In this document: positions 8,220-15,267 of the stretch, piece after piece
Position numbering within the stretch: position 1 is the first letter of the stretch
Layout of the letters: the number at the start of each line of letters is the position of its first letter
From: Acetobacteraceae bacterium
GTDB taxonomy: Bacteria > Pseudomonadota > Alphaproteobacteria > Acetobacterales > Acetobacteraceae
Direction: 5' to 3'
Length of the DNA: 40,438 nt
Assembly: GCA_019750465.1 (NCBI GenBank)
Contig: JAIEOP010000313.1
Location: forward strand, 1-40,438
Notes under the pieces: model-generated
What the model was told of the DNA's origin: nothing
Databases searched by the model: none
Seen by the model: the letters and a program-made list of their open reading frames with translations, nothing else
Program-made: the position numbers and the translations under genes

Positions 8220-9209
8220 ATGCAGATCACCATCCTCGGCGGCGGCGGCTTTCTTGGCCGCAAGCTGGCACAGCGCCTGGCGGCGGAGGGCACGCTCGGC
8301 GGGGCGCCGATCACCGGGCTGACGCTGTTCGACCTGGCCGCGCCGCCGGCGCCCGAGGGTGCGCGCTTCCCCGTCCGCTGCCTCGGCGGCGACGTCGCCG
8401 ATCCGGCGCAGGTGGCGGCCGCGATCCCGGCGGGCACGGCTGTGGTGGTGCACCTGGCCGCCGTGGTCTCGGCCCAGGCGGAGGCGGATTTCGATCTCGG
8501 CCTGCGGGTCAACGTGCACGGCACGCTGGCCGTGCTGCAGGCGTGCCGCGCGCTGCCCCGTCCACCGCGGGTCGTCTTCACCTCCTCGGTCGCCAGCTTC
8601 GCCGGTGGGCAGGGCGCGCTTCTGGCGGATGATGCGCGGCAATTGCCCACCAACAGCTACGGCGCGGAAAAGGCGATCGGCGAACTCCTGCTGCAGGATG
8701 CCTCCCGCCGCGGGTTCCTGGACGCGGTGAACCTGCGCCTGCCGACGGTGATCATCCGTCCGGGCCGGCCGAACCGGGCGGCGTCCTCCTTCGTCTCGGC
8801 CATCCTGCGCGAGCCGCTGCTCGGCCTGCCGGCCGAGTTGCCGGTGCCGGAGGATTTTGCGGTCTGGATCTGCTCGCCGCGCCGCGCCGTGGCGTGGTTC
8901 CTGCACGCGATGACCATGGACACCGCGCCGCTCGGCCTCGACCGCGGGATCAACCCGCCGGGGCGGAGTGTCGCCGTCGGCGAGATGCTCGCGGCGCTGG
9001 AGGGCGTCGCCGGTCCCGCGGCGCGTGCCCTGGTGCGTCCCGTGCCCGACCCCGCCGTGGAGGCGATCGTCGGCGGCTGGCCGGCGAGCTTCACGGCGGA
9101 ACGGGCGCGCCGCCCCCTCGGCTTCTCCGAGCAGGAGGGGATGGAGGCGATCATCGAGGCCTTCATCGCGGACGACCTGGCGGCGACGCGGGCGGAGCGG
9201 GGGCTGTAG
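8220..9209 (+). CDS. denD: D-erythronate dehydrogenase (DenD-like, extended SDR)
   Basis: This 329-residue NAD-dependent short-chain dehydrogenase/epimerase has the N-terminal Rossmann motif ILGGGGFLGRKL (residues 5-16), the active-site Ser block FTSSVASFAGG and the YxxxK pair Y147/K151 in NSYGAEKAIGE. The later blocks LRLPTVIIRPGRPNRAASSFVS and WICSPRRAVAWFLHA are typical of DenD, which oxidises D-erythronate to 2-oxo-tetronate. The ATG at 8220 is preceded by a GGGGGG site and starts directly at the first beta strand. An OtnI-like isomerase, the next enzyme of the known pathway, is encoded about 30 kb away at 38729; the kinase and decarboxylase are not in this window. The exact sugar acid remains uncertain. 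Confidence 0.82.
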   Translation: MQITILGGGGFLGRKLAQRLAAEGTLGGAPITGLTLFDLAAPPAPEGARFPVRCLGGDVADPAQVAAAIPAGTAVVVHLAAVVSAQAEADFDLGLRVNVHGTLAVLQACRALPRPPRVVFTSSVASFAGGQGALLADDARQLPTNSYGAEKAIGELLLQDASRRGFLDAVNLRLPTVIIRPGRPNRAASSFVSAILREPLLGLPAELPVPEDFAVWICSPRRAVAWFLHAMTMDTAPLGLDRGINPPGRSVAVGEMLAALEGVAGPAARALVRPVPDPAVEAIVGGWPASFTAERARRPLGFSEQEGMEAIIEAFIADDLAATRAERGL

Positions 9210-9214
9210 CGCGG

Positions 9215-10057
9215 CTACTTCCGCCCCTCGAACCGCCGCAGCGCGTCGATGAACACCGCGGCGAGGCGCGCATTCGCCGCCTCCCAGCCGGCGAAATCCA
9301 CATCCTCCTCCACCACTTCGGTCAGCACCTCGCGATAGAGGCTGTTCGGAATGAGGCGGTGCGCCGCCTGCGCCGCCCCGGCGGGGTGGGTCCGGTCGTT
9401 GCCCGGGACCACCAGCGCGGGCATGGTCAGCCGGCGCAGTTCCCCTGGCGACAGGCCGGCCACGGGGTGTCCCGCGCTGGCCCGGAAGCTCGCCAGCCAG
9501 CGCTCCATCGCCGCCCGGAAACCCTCCGCCCCCAGCGCATCGAGGCGCGCGCGGTTGGCCGGGTTGGCACGGATCATGGCGGCGAAATGCTCGGTTTCGG
9601 CGACCGCGTCGATGCCGCCCCGCGCCACCGCGGCCAGGAACTGCCCATAGTAGGTGAAGGCCAGCCGCTGCGCGGCGAACGGCCCGCCGGTGACACGCCA
9701 CAGCAGCAGCGCGCGCACCGCGTGTGGATGCCCCAGCGCCAGCAGCATCGACGCCCGCGCGCCGGAGGAGCAGCCGGCGACATAGGCCGGCACGGCGCCG
9801 AGCGCCTTCAGCAGGGCGTAGAGGTCCTCCGCCTGTTCCGCACTCTCGGACTCGCCGGTCAGCGCGATGTCGGCGGCGCCGGTGTTGCGCCGGTCCCAGA
9901 CCAGGGCGCGGAACCCGGCCTCGGCCAGCAGCAGGCCGAGCGCGCGGTCTGACGCCATGCCGCGCCGGCCGCCGGGGGTGATGACCACGACGGGGCCGGT
10001 GTCGCCGAGCATCTCGTGCGGGAGAGAGACGCCGCGGAGCTGGGCGGTGGCGGGCAT
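9215..10057 (-). CDS. alpha/beta hydrolase
   Basis: This 280-residue protein has the alpha/beta-hydrolase fold. The oxyanion loop is VVVITPGGRRG (about 23-33), the nucleophile elbow is GCSSG with S97, and the acid strand is VVPGNDRTHP (D221, H224). No His lies in the C-terminal 47 residues, where the catalytic His normally sits, so the triad is either rearranged (H224 or H233) or incomplete. No signal peptide is seen. It converges with denD, leaving only 5 nt between the two stops. The substrate is unknown; hydrolases of this kind are often labelled enol-lactonase or epoxide hydrolase-like without proof. Confidence 0.82.
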   Translation of the reverse strand: MPATAQLRGVSLPHEMLGDTGPVVVITPGGRRGMASDRALGLLLAEAGFRALVWDRRNTGAADIALTGESESAEQAEDLYALLKALGAVPAYVAGCSSGARASMLLALGHPHAVRALLLWRVTGGPFAAQRLAFTYYGQFLAAVARGGIDAVAETEHFAAMIRANPANRARLDALGAEGFRAAMERWLASFRASAGHPVAGLSPGELRRLTMPALVVPGNDRTHPAGAAQAAHRLIPNSLYREVLTEVVEEDVDFAGWEAANARLAAVFIDALRRFEGRK

Positions 10058-10128
10058 CGCTGTGCCTCCTCGTGCCGGACGTTCCTCCGGTCAGCCTACT
10101 CCCGGCCGGCTGCGGCGGACCAGCGCGG

Positions 10129-10590
10129 TCAGCCCGCCTCCTCCACCGCCCCCTCCTCCACTGCCCCCTGGGCCACCATCGCCGCCCGGATGCCCGCCGG
10201 CACCGGCACCTTCTGCCCCGTGTCCTGGCGCATCGCCACCAGCACGGCGCGGCTCTCGAAGCAGAGCCCGCCCTTCCAGATGGCGTAGTCGTGCACGAAG
10301 CTGGTACGGCGCACCGAGGCGAAGCGCAGGGTCACCAGCACCTCGTCCTCGAAATTCAGCGCCCGCAGGTAGCGCGCCTCCATGCGGGCGACGACCGGGC
10401 TCACCGCGTTCGGCGCGAAGCGGCCGCCCAGCGCCGACCAGCCGGGCCCGACGCGCAGATCCTCGCACAGGACCAGGTAGGCGGCGTTGTTCATGTGGCC
10501 GAGCGCGTCGCACTCCGCCCAACGCACCACGTGGCGCCGGGCCACGGACCAGGTTCCCTCGACACCGAACCGCGCCGCCATCTCGTCCAT
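10129..10590 (-). CDS. acyl-CoA thioesterase (4HBT hotdog family)
   Basis: This 153-residue single-hotdog protein has the 4-hydroxybenzoyl-CoA thioesterase signature AECDALGHMNNAAY (D28 as the catalytic acid, GHMNN at 31-35), followed by RYLRALNFEDEVLV. It hydrolyses acyl-CoA thioesters in the cytoplasm; chain specificity cannot be read. The ATG at 10590 is chosen because it gives family length and follows a purine-rich GGGGCGGCAGG stretch. A second ATG at 10581 is possible. The extreme C-terminus repeats VEEGAVEE. Codons 4-17 are part of a 39-bp inverted repeat whose other arm lies upstream (10656-10694). Confidence 0.88.
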   Translation of the reverse strand: MDEMAARFGVEGTWSVARRHVVRWAECDALGHMNNAAYLVLCEDLRVGPGWSALGGRFAPNAVSPVVARMEARYLRALNFEDEVLVTLRFASVRRTSFVHDYAIWKGGLCFESRAVLVAMRQDTGQKVPVPAGIRAAMVAQGAVEEGAVEEAG

Positions 10591-10694
10591 CCTGCCGCCC
10601 CTGCCGCCGCCGCGTCCGGGCACAGTCTCGCCCGGAGCCGCCATCGGTGGAAGCGGGCGGCGCGGTTCGGCGCCGGGGGAACCTGGGCCACGGC
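10541..10694. repeat. 39-bp inverted duplication of the thioesterase gene's 5' coding end
   Basis: The arms are 10541-10579 (inside the thioesterase gene) and 10656-10694 (upstream of it), separated by a 76-nt loop that contains the ATG and its ribosome site. Read on opposite strands the arms agree at 33 of 39 positions. In an RNA of the thioesterase strand, four of the six differences become G-U pairs, leaving two true mismatches. A transcript starting above 10694 could therefore form a long hairpin that frames the start codon. Confidence 0.7.
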
Positions 10695-11051
10695 GCGGGT
10701 GCCCCGGGTCCAGCGCCGCCCTGCGGACAACCGGCTGCGGCAGGGCCGGGCACCCGCGGCGGTGTCCCTGGCTGCATTCGGCGGCACGTCTCGCGATCCG
10801 GGACACGGGAGCAGGATTTGGCCCCGCCATGTGGCAGGCATCATCACGGCAATGCGAGCGAATCGGACACCGGGCGTTTGCCGGGGCCGGCGCATGCCGC
10901 ATCCGGCAGCCTGCCACGGCGATCCCGCCCCTGGCGCCTGCCTGGCCAACCCGCGGGCGCGCGCCGCTGCGACAGATGCAACATTCCCCTTCCGGCGCGC
11001 GCATTGCCAAGATAAATCTCAGGATATCGTCAAGGTCGGGGGCACAAGATA
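10591..11051. other. 461-nt intergenic region between divergent thioesterase and gntR genes
   Basis: No reading frame here looks coding. The left end holds the upstream arm of the inverted duplication (10656-10694). The right end, about 11003-11055, is the most AT-rich spot nearby, with AAGATAAATCT and GATATC runs and an ATATC...GATAT inverted pair. It is the likely promoter/operator zone for the gntR gene. A TTGCCA -35-like hexamer is present near 11005 but no well-spaced -10 stands out. Confidence 0.5.
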
Positions 11052-11822
11052 TTGGCTGTTCGGGATAGGCGGGCGCGCTCCGGCGCCGCGGCCGGCAGTG
11101 CTGCGTCCCTGCCCGCAACGCGGCGCCTGTCGCCCGTGCAGCCGCGCACCATGGTGGAGCAGGCGGCGGAGGCCATCGTCGCGGCGGCGGCGCGCGGAAT
11201 CTTCCTGCCGGGCGACCGGCTGGTGGAGGCGGAGATCGCCCGCGACCTCGGCATCAGCCGCGTGCCGGTGCGCGAGGCGCTGCGGCTGCTGGAATCCCAG
11301 GGCATTGTCGTCAGCACGCCCTACAAGGGCATGCGGCTCATGCAGGTCTCCAACCGCGACGTGGCGGCGTTGATGCGCGTGCGCCTCTCGCTCGAGACGC
11401 TGGCGGTGCAGGAAGCGATGGCGGTCGCCGGCGCCGAGGATGCCGTCACTGCCGGGCGCCGCTTCGCGCCGCTGCGCGCGGCAGCCGACGCCTTCGTGCA
11501 CCTGGCCGCCGGGCCGCGTCGCGACCCGGCCGCGCTGGTCGCCGGCAACCACGCCTTCCATGACGCGCTCTGCCGCACCTCCGGCAACCTGCCGCTGCAT
11601 GCGTTGTGGCAGAGCCTGGCGCGGCCGATGGCGGTGATCTGGGGCCTGGGCCAGCCGCAGCGCGACGCGGAGGAGGCCGCCGGCCAGCACCTGGCCATCG
11701 TCGCGGCGCTGGAGACCCGGAACCTCCCCGCTGCGATGGCCGTCCTGGGAGCGCACATCAACTGGAACCAGCAGTGCGACTTCGAGGCGCTGCTGCGCGC
11801 CCGCCGCGGGACCGCGGCCTGA
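11052..11822 (+). CDS. GntR-family (FadR/FCD subfamily) transcriptional regulator
   Basis: An N-terminal winged helix (EAEIARDLGISRVPVREALRLLESQGIV) is followed by an all-helical FCD ligand-binding domain containing GNHAFHDALCRTSGNLPLHAL and a final GAHINWN segment. FCD regulators usually sense a carboxylic-acid metabolite and control adjacent catabolic or uptake genes. The start is uncertain. The TTG at 11052 has a GGGGG stretch 9 nt upstream and gives 256 residues, whereas the ATG at 11151 begins exactly at the first DNA-binding helix and gives 223. It lies upstream of, and co-directional with, the gamma-glutamyltransferase-family and TRAP receptor genes, which are its likely targets (inference). 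Its last codons fall within the first unit of a 28-bp tandem repeat. Confidence 0.88.
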   Translation: MAVRDRRARSGAAAGSAASLPATRRLSPVQPRTMVEQAAEAIVAAAARGIFLPGDRLVEAEIARDLGISRVPVREALRLLESQGIVVSTPYKGMRLMQVSNRDVAALMRVRLSLETLAVQEAMAVAGAEDAVTAGRRFAPLRAAADAFVHLAAGPRRDPAALVAGNHAFHDALCRTSGNLPLHALWQSLARPMAVIWGLGQPQRDAEEAAGQHLAIVAALETRNLPAAMAVLGAHINWNQQCDFEALLRARRGTAA

Positions 11823-11910
11823 CGGACAGTGCCGCGGGACCGCGGCCTGACGGACAGCGCCGCGGGACCGCGGCCTGACGGACAGCGCCGCGGGACCGCG
11901 GCCTGACGGA
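11803..11910. repeat. Four-copy 28-bp tandem repeat overlapping the gntR 3' end
   Basis: Units begin at 11803, 11831, 11859 and 11887, a constant 28-bp period. Unit one contains the last codons and stop of gntR. Units two and three are near-perfect and unit four diverges in its last 4 bases. Each unit has a 7-bp inverted repeat (GCCGCGG, GA, CCGCGGC). The period is not a multiple of three. There are no unique spacers, so it is not CRISPR. It may act as stacked hairpins after gntR. Confidence 0.85.
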
Positions 11911-12059
11911 GCACGCTGCGGCGTCACACCCTGGGTCACGGGGCCGGCGGGACCCTCGCCGCGCCCGGGCTTGCGGAGGTGCGTCCCAGGCCGGACCATA
12001 CCCAGCGGACCCCCGGGGCGGCCGCCACCCGCCGCCCGGACATGCCGGAGCACCGCGCC

Positions 12060-13667
12060 ATGAGCCCTGCCGCCCTCACCGACGGCTATCCCCTCGGCCC
12101 GCACGTCTCCCAGCACTGGCAGCTGCGCAAGCCTGCCGCCCATGCGGCGCGGGGCGGCGGCATGGTGGTCTCCCAGGTGAAGGCCGCGGCCGAGGCCGGT
12201 GTGGCCATGCTGGACGCCGGCGGCAGCGCCGCCGACGCCGCGGTCGCCACTGCCTTCACCCTCGCCGCGCTGGAACCCTGGAACAGCGGCCTGGGCGGCA
12301 TCGGCTTCACCCAGGTGATGGCCCCGGGCGGCGCGGCCGAGACCTTCGACTTCGGCCCGGTCGCGCCGGCGGGCCTCGACCCCTCGGCCTTCGTGCTCAC
12401 GGGGCGGATGAAGGACGACCTCTTCCCCTGGCCCGAGGTGGCGGGCGACCGCAACGTCCACGGCCCGCTCTCCTGCGTCATCCCCTCGGCGGTCGCGGGC
12501 TATGCGCTGCTGCACGGGCGCCATGGCCGGCTGCCGATGCGCGAGGTGCTCGCACCCGCCGTGGCGCATGCGAAGCGCGGCCTGCCGCAGGACTGGTACA
12601 CCACGCTGAAGGTCGCCTCCTCCGCCGGCGTGCTGCGCCTGTACCCCGAGAGCGCCCGGATCTACCTGCCCGGCGGGCTGCCGCCGGTGCCGCCCTACCA
12701 GGGCAGCCCGGGCTTCTTCACGCTGGGCGGGCTCGCGGCAACGCTGGAGCGGCTGCAGCAGGCCGGCCTCGAGGACTTCTACAAGGGCGAGATCGCGGCG
12801 CAGATCGTCGCCGACATGCGCGAGCTGGGCGGCGCCGTCTCCGCCGCCGACCTGGCGAATTGCCGGGCGCGGGTGCTGCCGGCCGTCGCCGTGCCCTGGC
12901 GCGACGGGCGCACGCTGCTGCTCTCCAACGGCCTGACCGCGACGCCGACGCTGCGCGGGGTGATGCACGGCATGATGGAGGCCGACTGGTCGGGCAACGC
13001 GCCCTCGCCCGCCTGGTACGCGCAGCTCGCGCGCGTCATGCGCGCCGCCTATGCGGAGCGCCTGGAGGGGCTGGGCGAGGCTGAGCCGAAGGCCGCCGAG
13101 AGCTGCACCACGCACCTGACGGCCTGCGACCGGGACGGCATGATGGTGGCGATGACGACGACGCTGCTGTCCTCCATGGGCAGCCGCCTCGTGCTGCCGC
13201 GCTCCGGCGTGCTGATGAACAACGGCGTCATGTGGTTCGACCCGCGGCCGGGCACGCCGAACGCCATCGCGCCGGGCAAGCGGCCGCTGACGAACATGAG
13301 CCCGGTGATCGTGGCGAAGGACGGGGCGCCGGAGATCGCCGCCGGCGCCTCGGGCGGACGGCGCATCATGGCCAGCGTCTTCCAGATGATCGCCTTCACC
13401 GCCGATTTCGGCATGGCGGCGGAGGATGCCGCGCACCACCCGCGCATCGACGTCTCGGGCGTGGAGGGTGTCTCGGCCGATCGGCGCCTGCCGGCCGCGG
13501 TGATGGAGGCACTCGGCCGCGATGCCGAGGTGACGGTGGTCGAGCATTCCGCCGTGCCGATCAACTTCGCCTGCCCCAACCTGATCCGGCGTGGCGCCGA
13601 TGGCACGCTGGTGGGCATCAGCGATGCCGCCTCGCCCTGGAGCGCGGCGGTGGCGGCGCGGGCGTGA
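12060..13667 (+). CDS. gamma-glutamyltransferase-family Ntn-hydrolase
   Basis: This 535-residue protein has the Ggt fold: GMVVSQVKAAAEAGVAMLDAGGSAADAAVAT near the N-terminus, WNSGLGGIGF, and the self-cleavage/nucleophile site CTTHLTACDRDG with T350 as the presumed catalytic Thr, followed by SSMGSRLVLP and MSPVIV. The Arg of the FREMAP motif that holds the gamma-glutamyl carboxylate in classical Ggt is replaced (FDFGPVAP), so the substrate may not be glutathione. There is no signal peptide, unlike periplasmic Ggt. The ATG at 12060 has GGAG 9 nt upstream. It sits between a GntR regulator and a TRAP receptor on the same strand. An acylase or amidohydrolase-type activity is a fair alternative. 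Confidence 0.85.
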   Translation: MSPAALTDGYPLGPHVSQHWQLRKPAAHAARGGGMVVSQVKAAAEAGVAMLDAGGSAADAAVATAFTLAALEPWNSGLGGIGFTQVMAPGGAAETFDFGPVAPAGLDPSAFVLTGRMKDDLFPWPEVAGDRNVHGPLSCVIPSAVAGYALLHGRHGRLPMREVLAPAVAHAKRGLPQDWYTTLKVASSAGVLRLYPESARIYLPGGLPPVPPYQGSPGFFTLGGLAATLERLQQAGLEDFYKGEIAAQIVADMRELGGAVSAADLANCRARVLPAVAVPWRDGRTLLLSNGLTATPTLRGVMHGMMEADWSGNAPSPAWYAQLARVMRAAYAERLEGLGEAEPKAAESCTTHLTACDRDGMMVAMTTTLLSSMGSRLVLPRSGVLMNNGVMWFDPRPGTPNAIAPGKRPLTNMSPVIVAKDGAPEIAAGASGGRRIMASVFQMIAFTADFGMAAEDAAHHPRIDVSGVEGVSADRRLPAAVMEALGRDAEVTVVEHSAVPINFACPNLIRRGADGTLVGISDAASPWSAAVAARA

Positions 13668-14004
13668 GAGGTCCCACCGGAACGCCTGTTGCCCCGACCC
13701 TGCCCCGGCGAGCCCGATGCGTCGATGGAGCGCTTCCATACGGCGGTCCTTCGCGCTCGATTGCGGCCTATGCTGCCAGGTGGCTGCGCAGGCCGACTCG
13801 CCCGCAGGACCGCCGGCGGGACCGCGCGTGTTGAACGCGGCGATGCGACGCGGTAGCGTTTCGCGGGGCGGTGCGTCGCGCGTGGCGGCGACCTGCCTGC
13901 CCGGCGCGCTTCCGACGCGGCGATGACGCCGCGCCGACGTGGTGCGGTCAGCCTCGTCGCCGGCGCGGGGATGACCGCTTCGTCAGAACCGGGAGAAACT
14001 GGCA
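13668..14004. other. 337-nt intergenic region before the TRAP receptor gene
   Basis: No convincing gene is present; the short plus-strand frames lack a ribosome site and family-like sequence. It contains a candidate promoter at 13831-13859 and a 7-bp perfect hairpin, CGCGGCG-ATGA-CGCCGCG, at 13916-13933 in the presumed leader. The hairpin could be an operator or leader structure. Confidence 0.45.
13831..13859 (+). promoter_or_regulatory. Candidate sigma-70 type promoter for the TRAP receptor gene
   Basis: TTGAAC (13831-13836) and TAGCGT (13854-13859) are spaced by exactly 17 bp. The start of transcription would be near 13866, giving a leader of about 140 nt that carries the hairpin at 13916-13933. 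Prediction from sequence only. Confidence 0.4.
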
Positions 14005-15111
14005 ATGGGAGAGCTTCGGCGTCGTGGGTTGACGGGAGCCGCGGTCGGCGGGGTCGCGGTGGCAGCGGGGACGACGCTTTCGACCCCCGCGATTTCGCAG
14101 GGCCGCATCGAGTGGCGCATGGTGACGAGCTGGCCGAAGCTCTTCCCCGGCGGCGGCACCGCCGCCGAGCGCTTCGCCAAGACGGTCGGCGAGGCGACGG
14201 GTGGCCGCCTGACCATCCGCGTCTTCGCCGCGGGCGAGCTGGTGCCGGCCTTCGAGGCCTTCGACGCCGTGCAGCGCGGCACCGCGGACTGCATGCACTC
14301 GACGCCCTACTACTGGCAGAACAAGGCGAAGATCCTCAGCGTCTACACCACCGTGCCCTTCGGCATGACCAACTACGAATCGGTGGCCTGGCTGCGCTAT
14401 GGCGGCGGGCAGGCGCTGTGGGACGAAGCCTACAGCCAGTTCGGCCTGAAGGGCTTCCACGCCGGCTCGACCAGCGTGCAGATGGCCGGCTGGTTCAACA
14501 AGGAGATCCGCAGCGCCGCCGACGTCCGGGGCATCAAGATGCGCATCCCCGGCCTCGGCGGCGAGGCGCTGCGCAAGCTCGGCGCCACCATCGTCAACCT
14601 GCCGGTGGGCGAGATCTTCGGCGCGCTGCAATCGGGTGCGATCGACGCCACGGAATGGGTCGGGCCGTGGCAGGACCTGGCTGCCGGCTTCTACAAGGTG
14701 ACCAAGTTCTACTACTGGCCCGGCATGCACGAGCCGGCGGTGCTGAACGAGATGACCGTGAACAAGGCGAAGTGGGACGCCCTGCCGAAGGACATCCAGC
14801 AGATCTTCGCCTGGGGGTGCGGCGACGAGCACTCGCAGCTCACCGCCGAGAACGACGCCAGCAACGCCGGCGCGCTGGAAGTGCTGATCCGGCAGCACAA
14901 CGTGCAGCTGCGCAAGCTGCCGGACGACTTCGTGCAGGCCTATGGCCGCGCCTGGCGCGAGGTGCTGACGGAGCTGCGCGAGACCGGCGACGAGCTGACC
15001 AGGCGCACGCTGGATTCCTACTACAAGTTCCAGCGCGAGCAGATGGCGTGGTCGCGCATCGGATTGCAGGAATACCTGAACGCCCGCCTGCAGGGCTTCC
15101 GCGTCACCTGA
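14005..15111 (+). CDS. TRAP transporter solute-binding protein (DctP family, TakP-like)
   Basis: This 368-residue periplasmic receptor has a twin-arginine-like leader (GELRRRGLTGAAVGG ... STPAIS). Mature blocks WRMVTSWPKLFPGGG, FAAGELVPAFEAFDAVQRG and MHSTPYYW, the ligand-carboxylate Arg region IKMRIPGLGGEAL, and ALQSGAIDATEWVGPWQDL place it with TakP-type TRAP receptors. These usually bind 2-oxo acids or related monocarboxylates. A GGGAGAA site precedes the ATG. Its membrane partners are encoded convergently at 15267-17394, an unusual split that needs separate promoters. The exact ligand is unknown. Confidence 0.92.
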   Translation: MGELRRRGLTGAAVGGVAVAAGTTLSTPAISQGRIEWRMVTSWPKLFPGGGTAAERFAKTVGEATGGRLTIRVFAAGELVPAFEAFDAVQRGTADCMHSTPYYWQNKAKILSVYTTVPFGMTNYESVAWLRYGGGQALWDEAYSQFGLKGFHAGSTSVQMAGWFNKEIRSAADVRGIKMRIPGLGGEALRKLGATIVNLPVGEIFGALQSGAIDATEWVGPWQDLAAGFYKVTKFYYWPGMHEPAVLNEMTVNKAKWDALPKDIQQIFAWGCGDEHSQLTAENDASNAGALEVLIRQHNVQLRKLPDDFVQAYGRAWREVLTELRETGDELTRRTLDSYYKFQREQMAWSRIGLQEYLNARLQGFRVT

Positions 15112-15167
15112 CGCGATCGGGGCGGCGGGGCCGGCGATCGCGCCGGCTCCGCGTCGCTGGACACCTA

Positions 15168-15267
15168 GAGCGTGATGCGTTCGCATGCGCTCACGCAACA
15201 CGCTCTAGCCTTTGCTGGGTCGCGGGATTCAGCGTTTGCGGCGACTCTGCCTCAACGCATCCCGCTC
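15168..15267 (-). repeat. 100-bp dispersed MITE-like element, copy 1 (reverse orientation)
   Basis: Its reverse complement matches copies 2 and 3 at 95 of 100 positions. With the flanking TA at each end, the termini form 16-bp inverted repeats that differ at one position (TAGAGCGTGATGCGTT and TAGAGCGGGATGCGTT). Internally it holds a 14-bp-stem hairpin and a second GCGGGAT...ATCCCGC hairpin. It lies between the convergent TRAP receptor and DctM genes, and its outer CTA supplies the DctM stop codon. It could act as a bidirectional terminator here. Confidence 0.9.

Noticed and set aside
11803-11910. Possible CRISPR array
   Set aside because: The 28-bp units are directly adjacent with no unique spacers, and no cas genes are visible. 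It is a simple tandem repeat.
13668-14004. A 60-110 codon gene in the gap before the TRAP receptor
   Set aside because: Frames lack ribosome sites, have Arg/Ala-rich composition and no recognisable motif; the stretch looks like a leader and promoter.
15168-15267. 100-bp repeat as a simple intrinsic terminator
   Set aside because: No U-tract follows the hairpins, and the other two copies lie in divergent upstream regions where no transcript should end.
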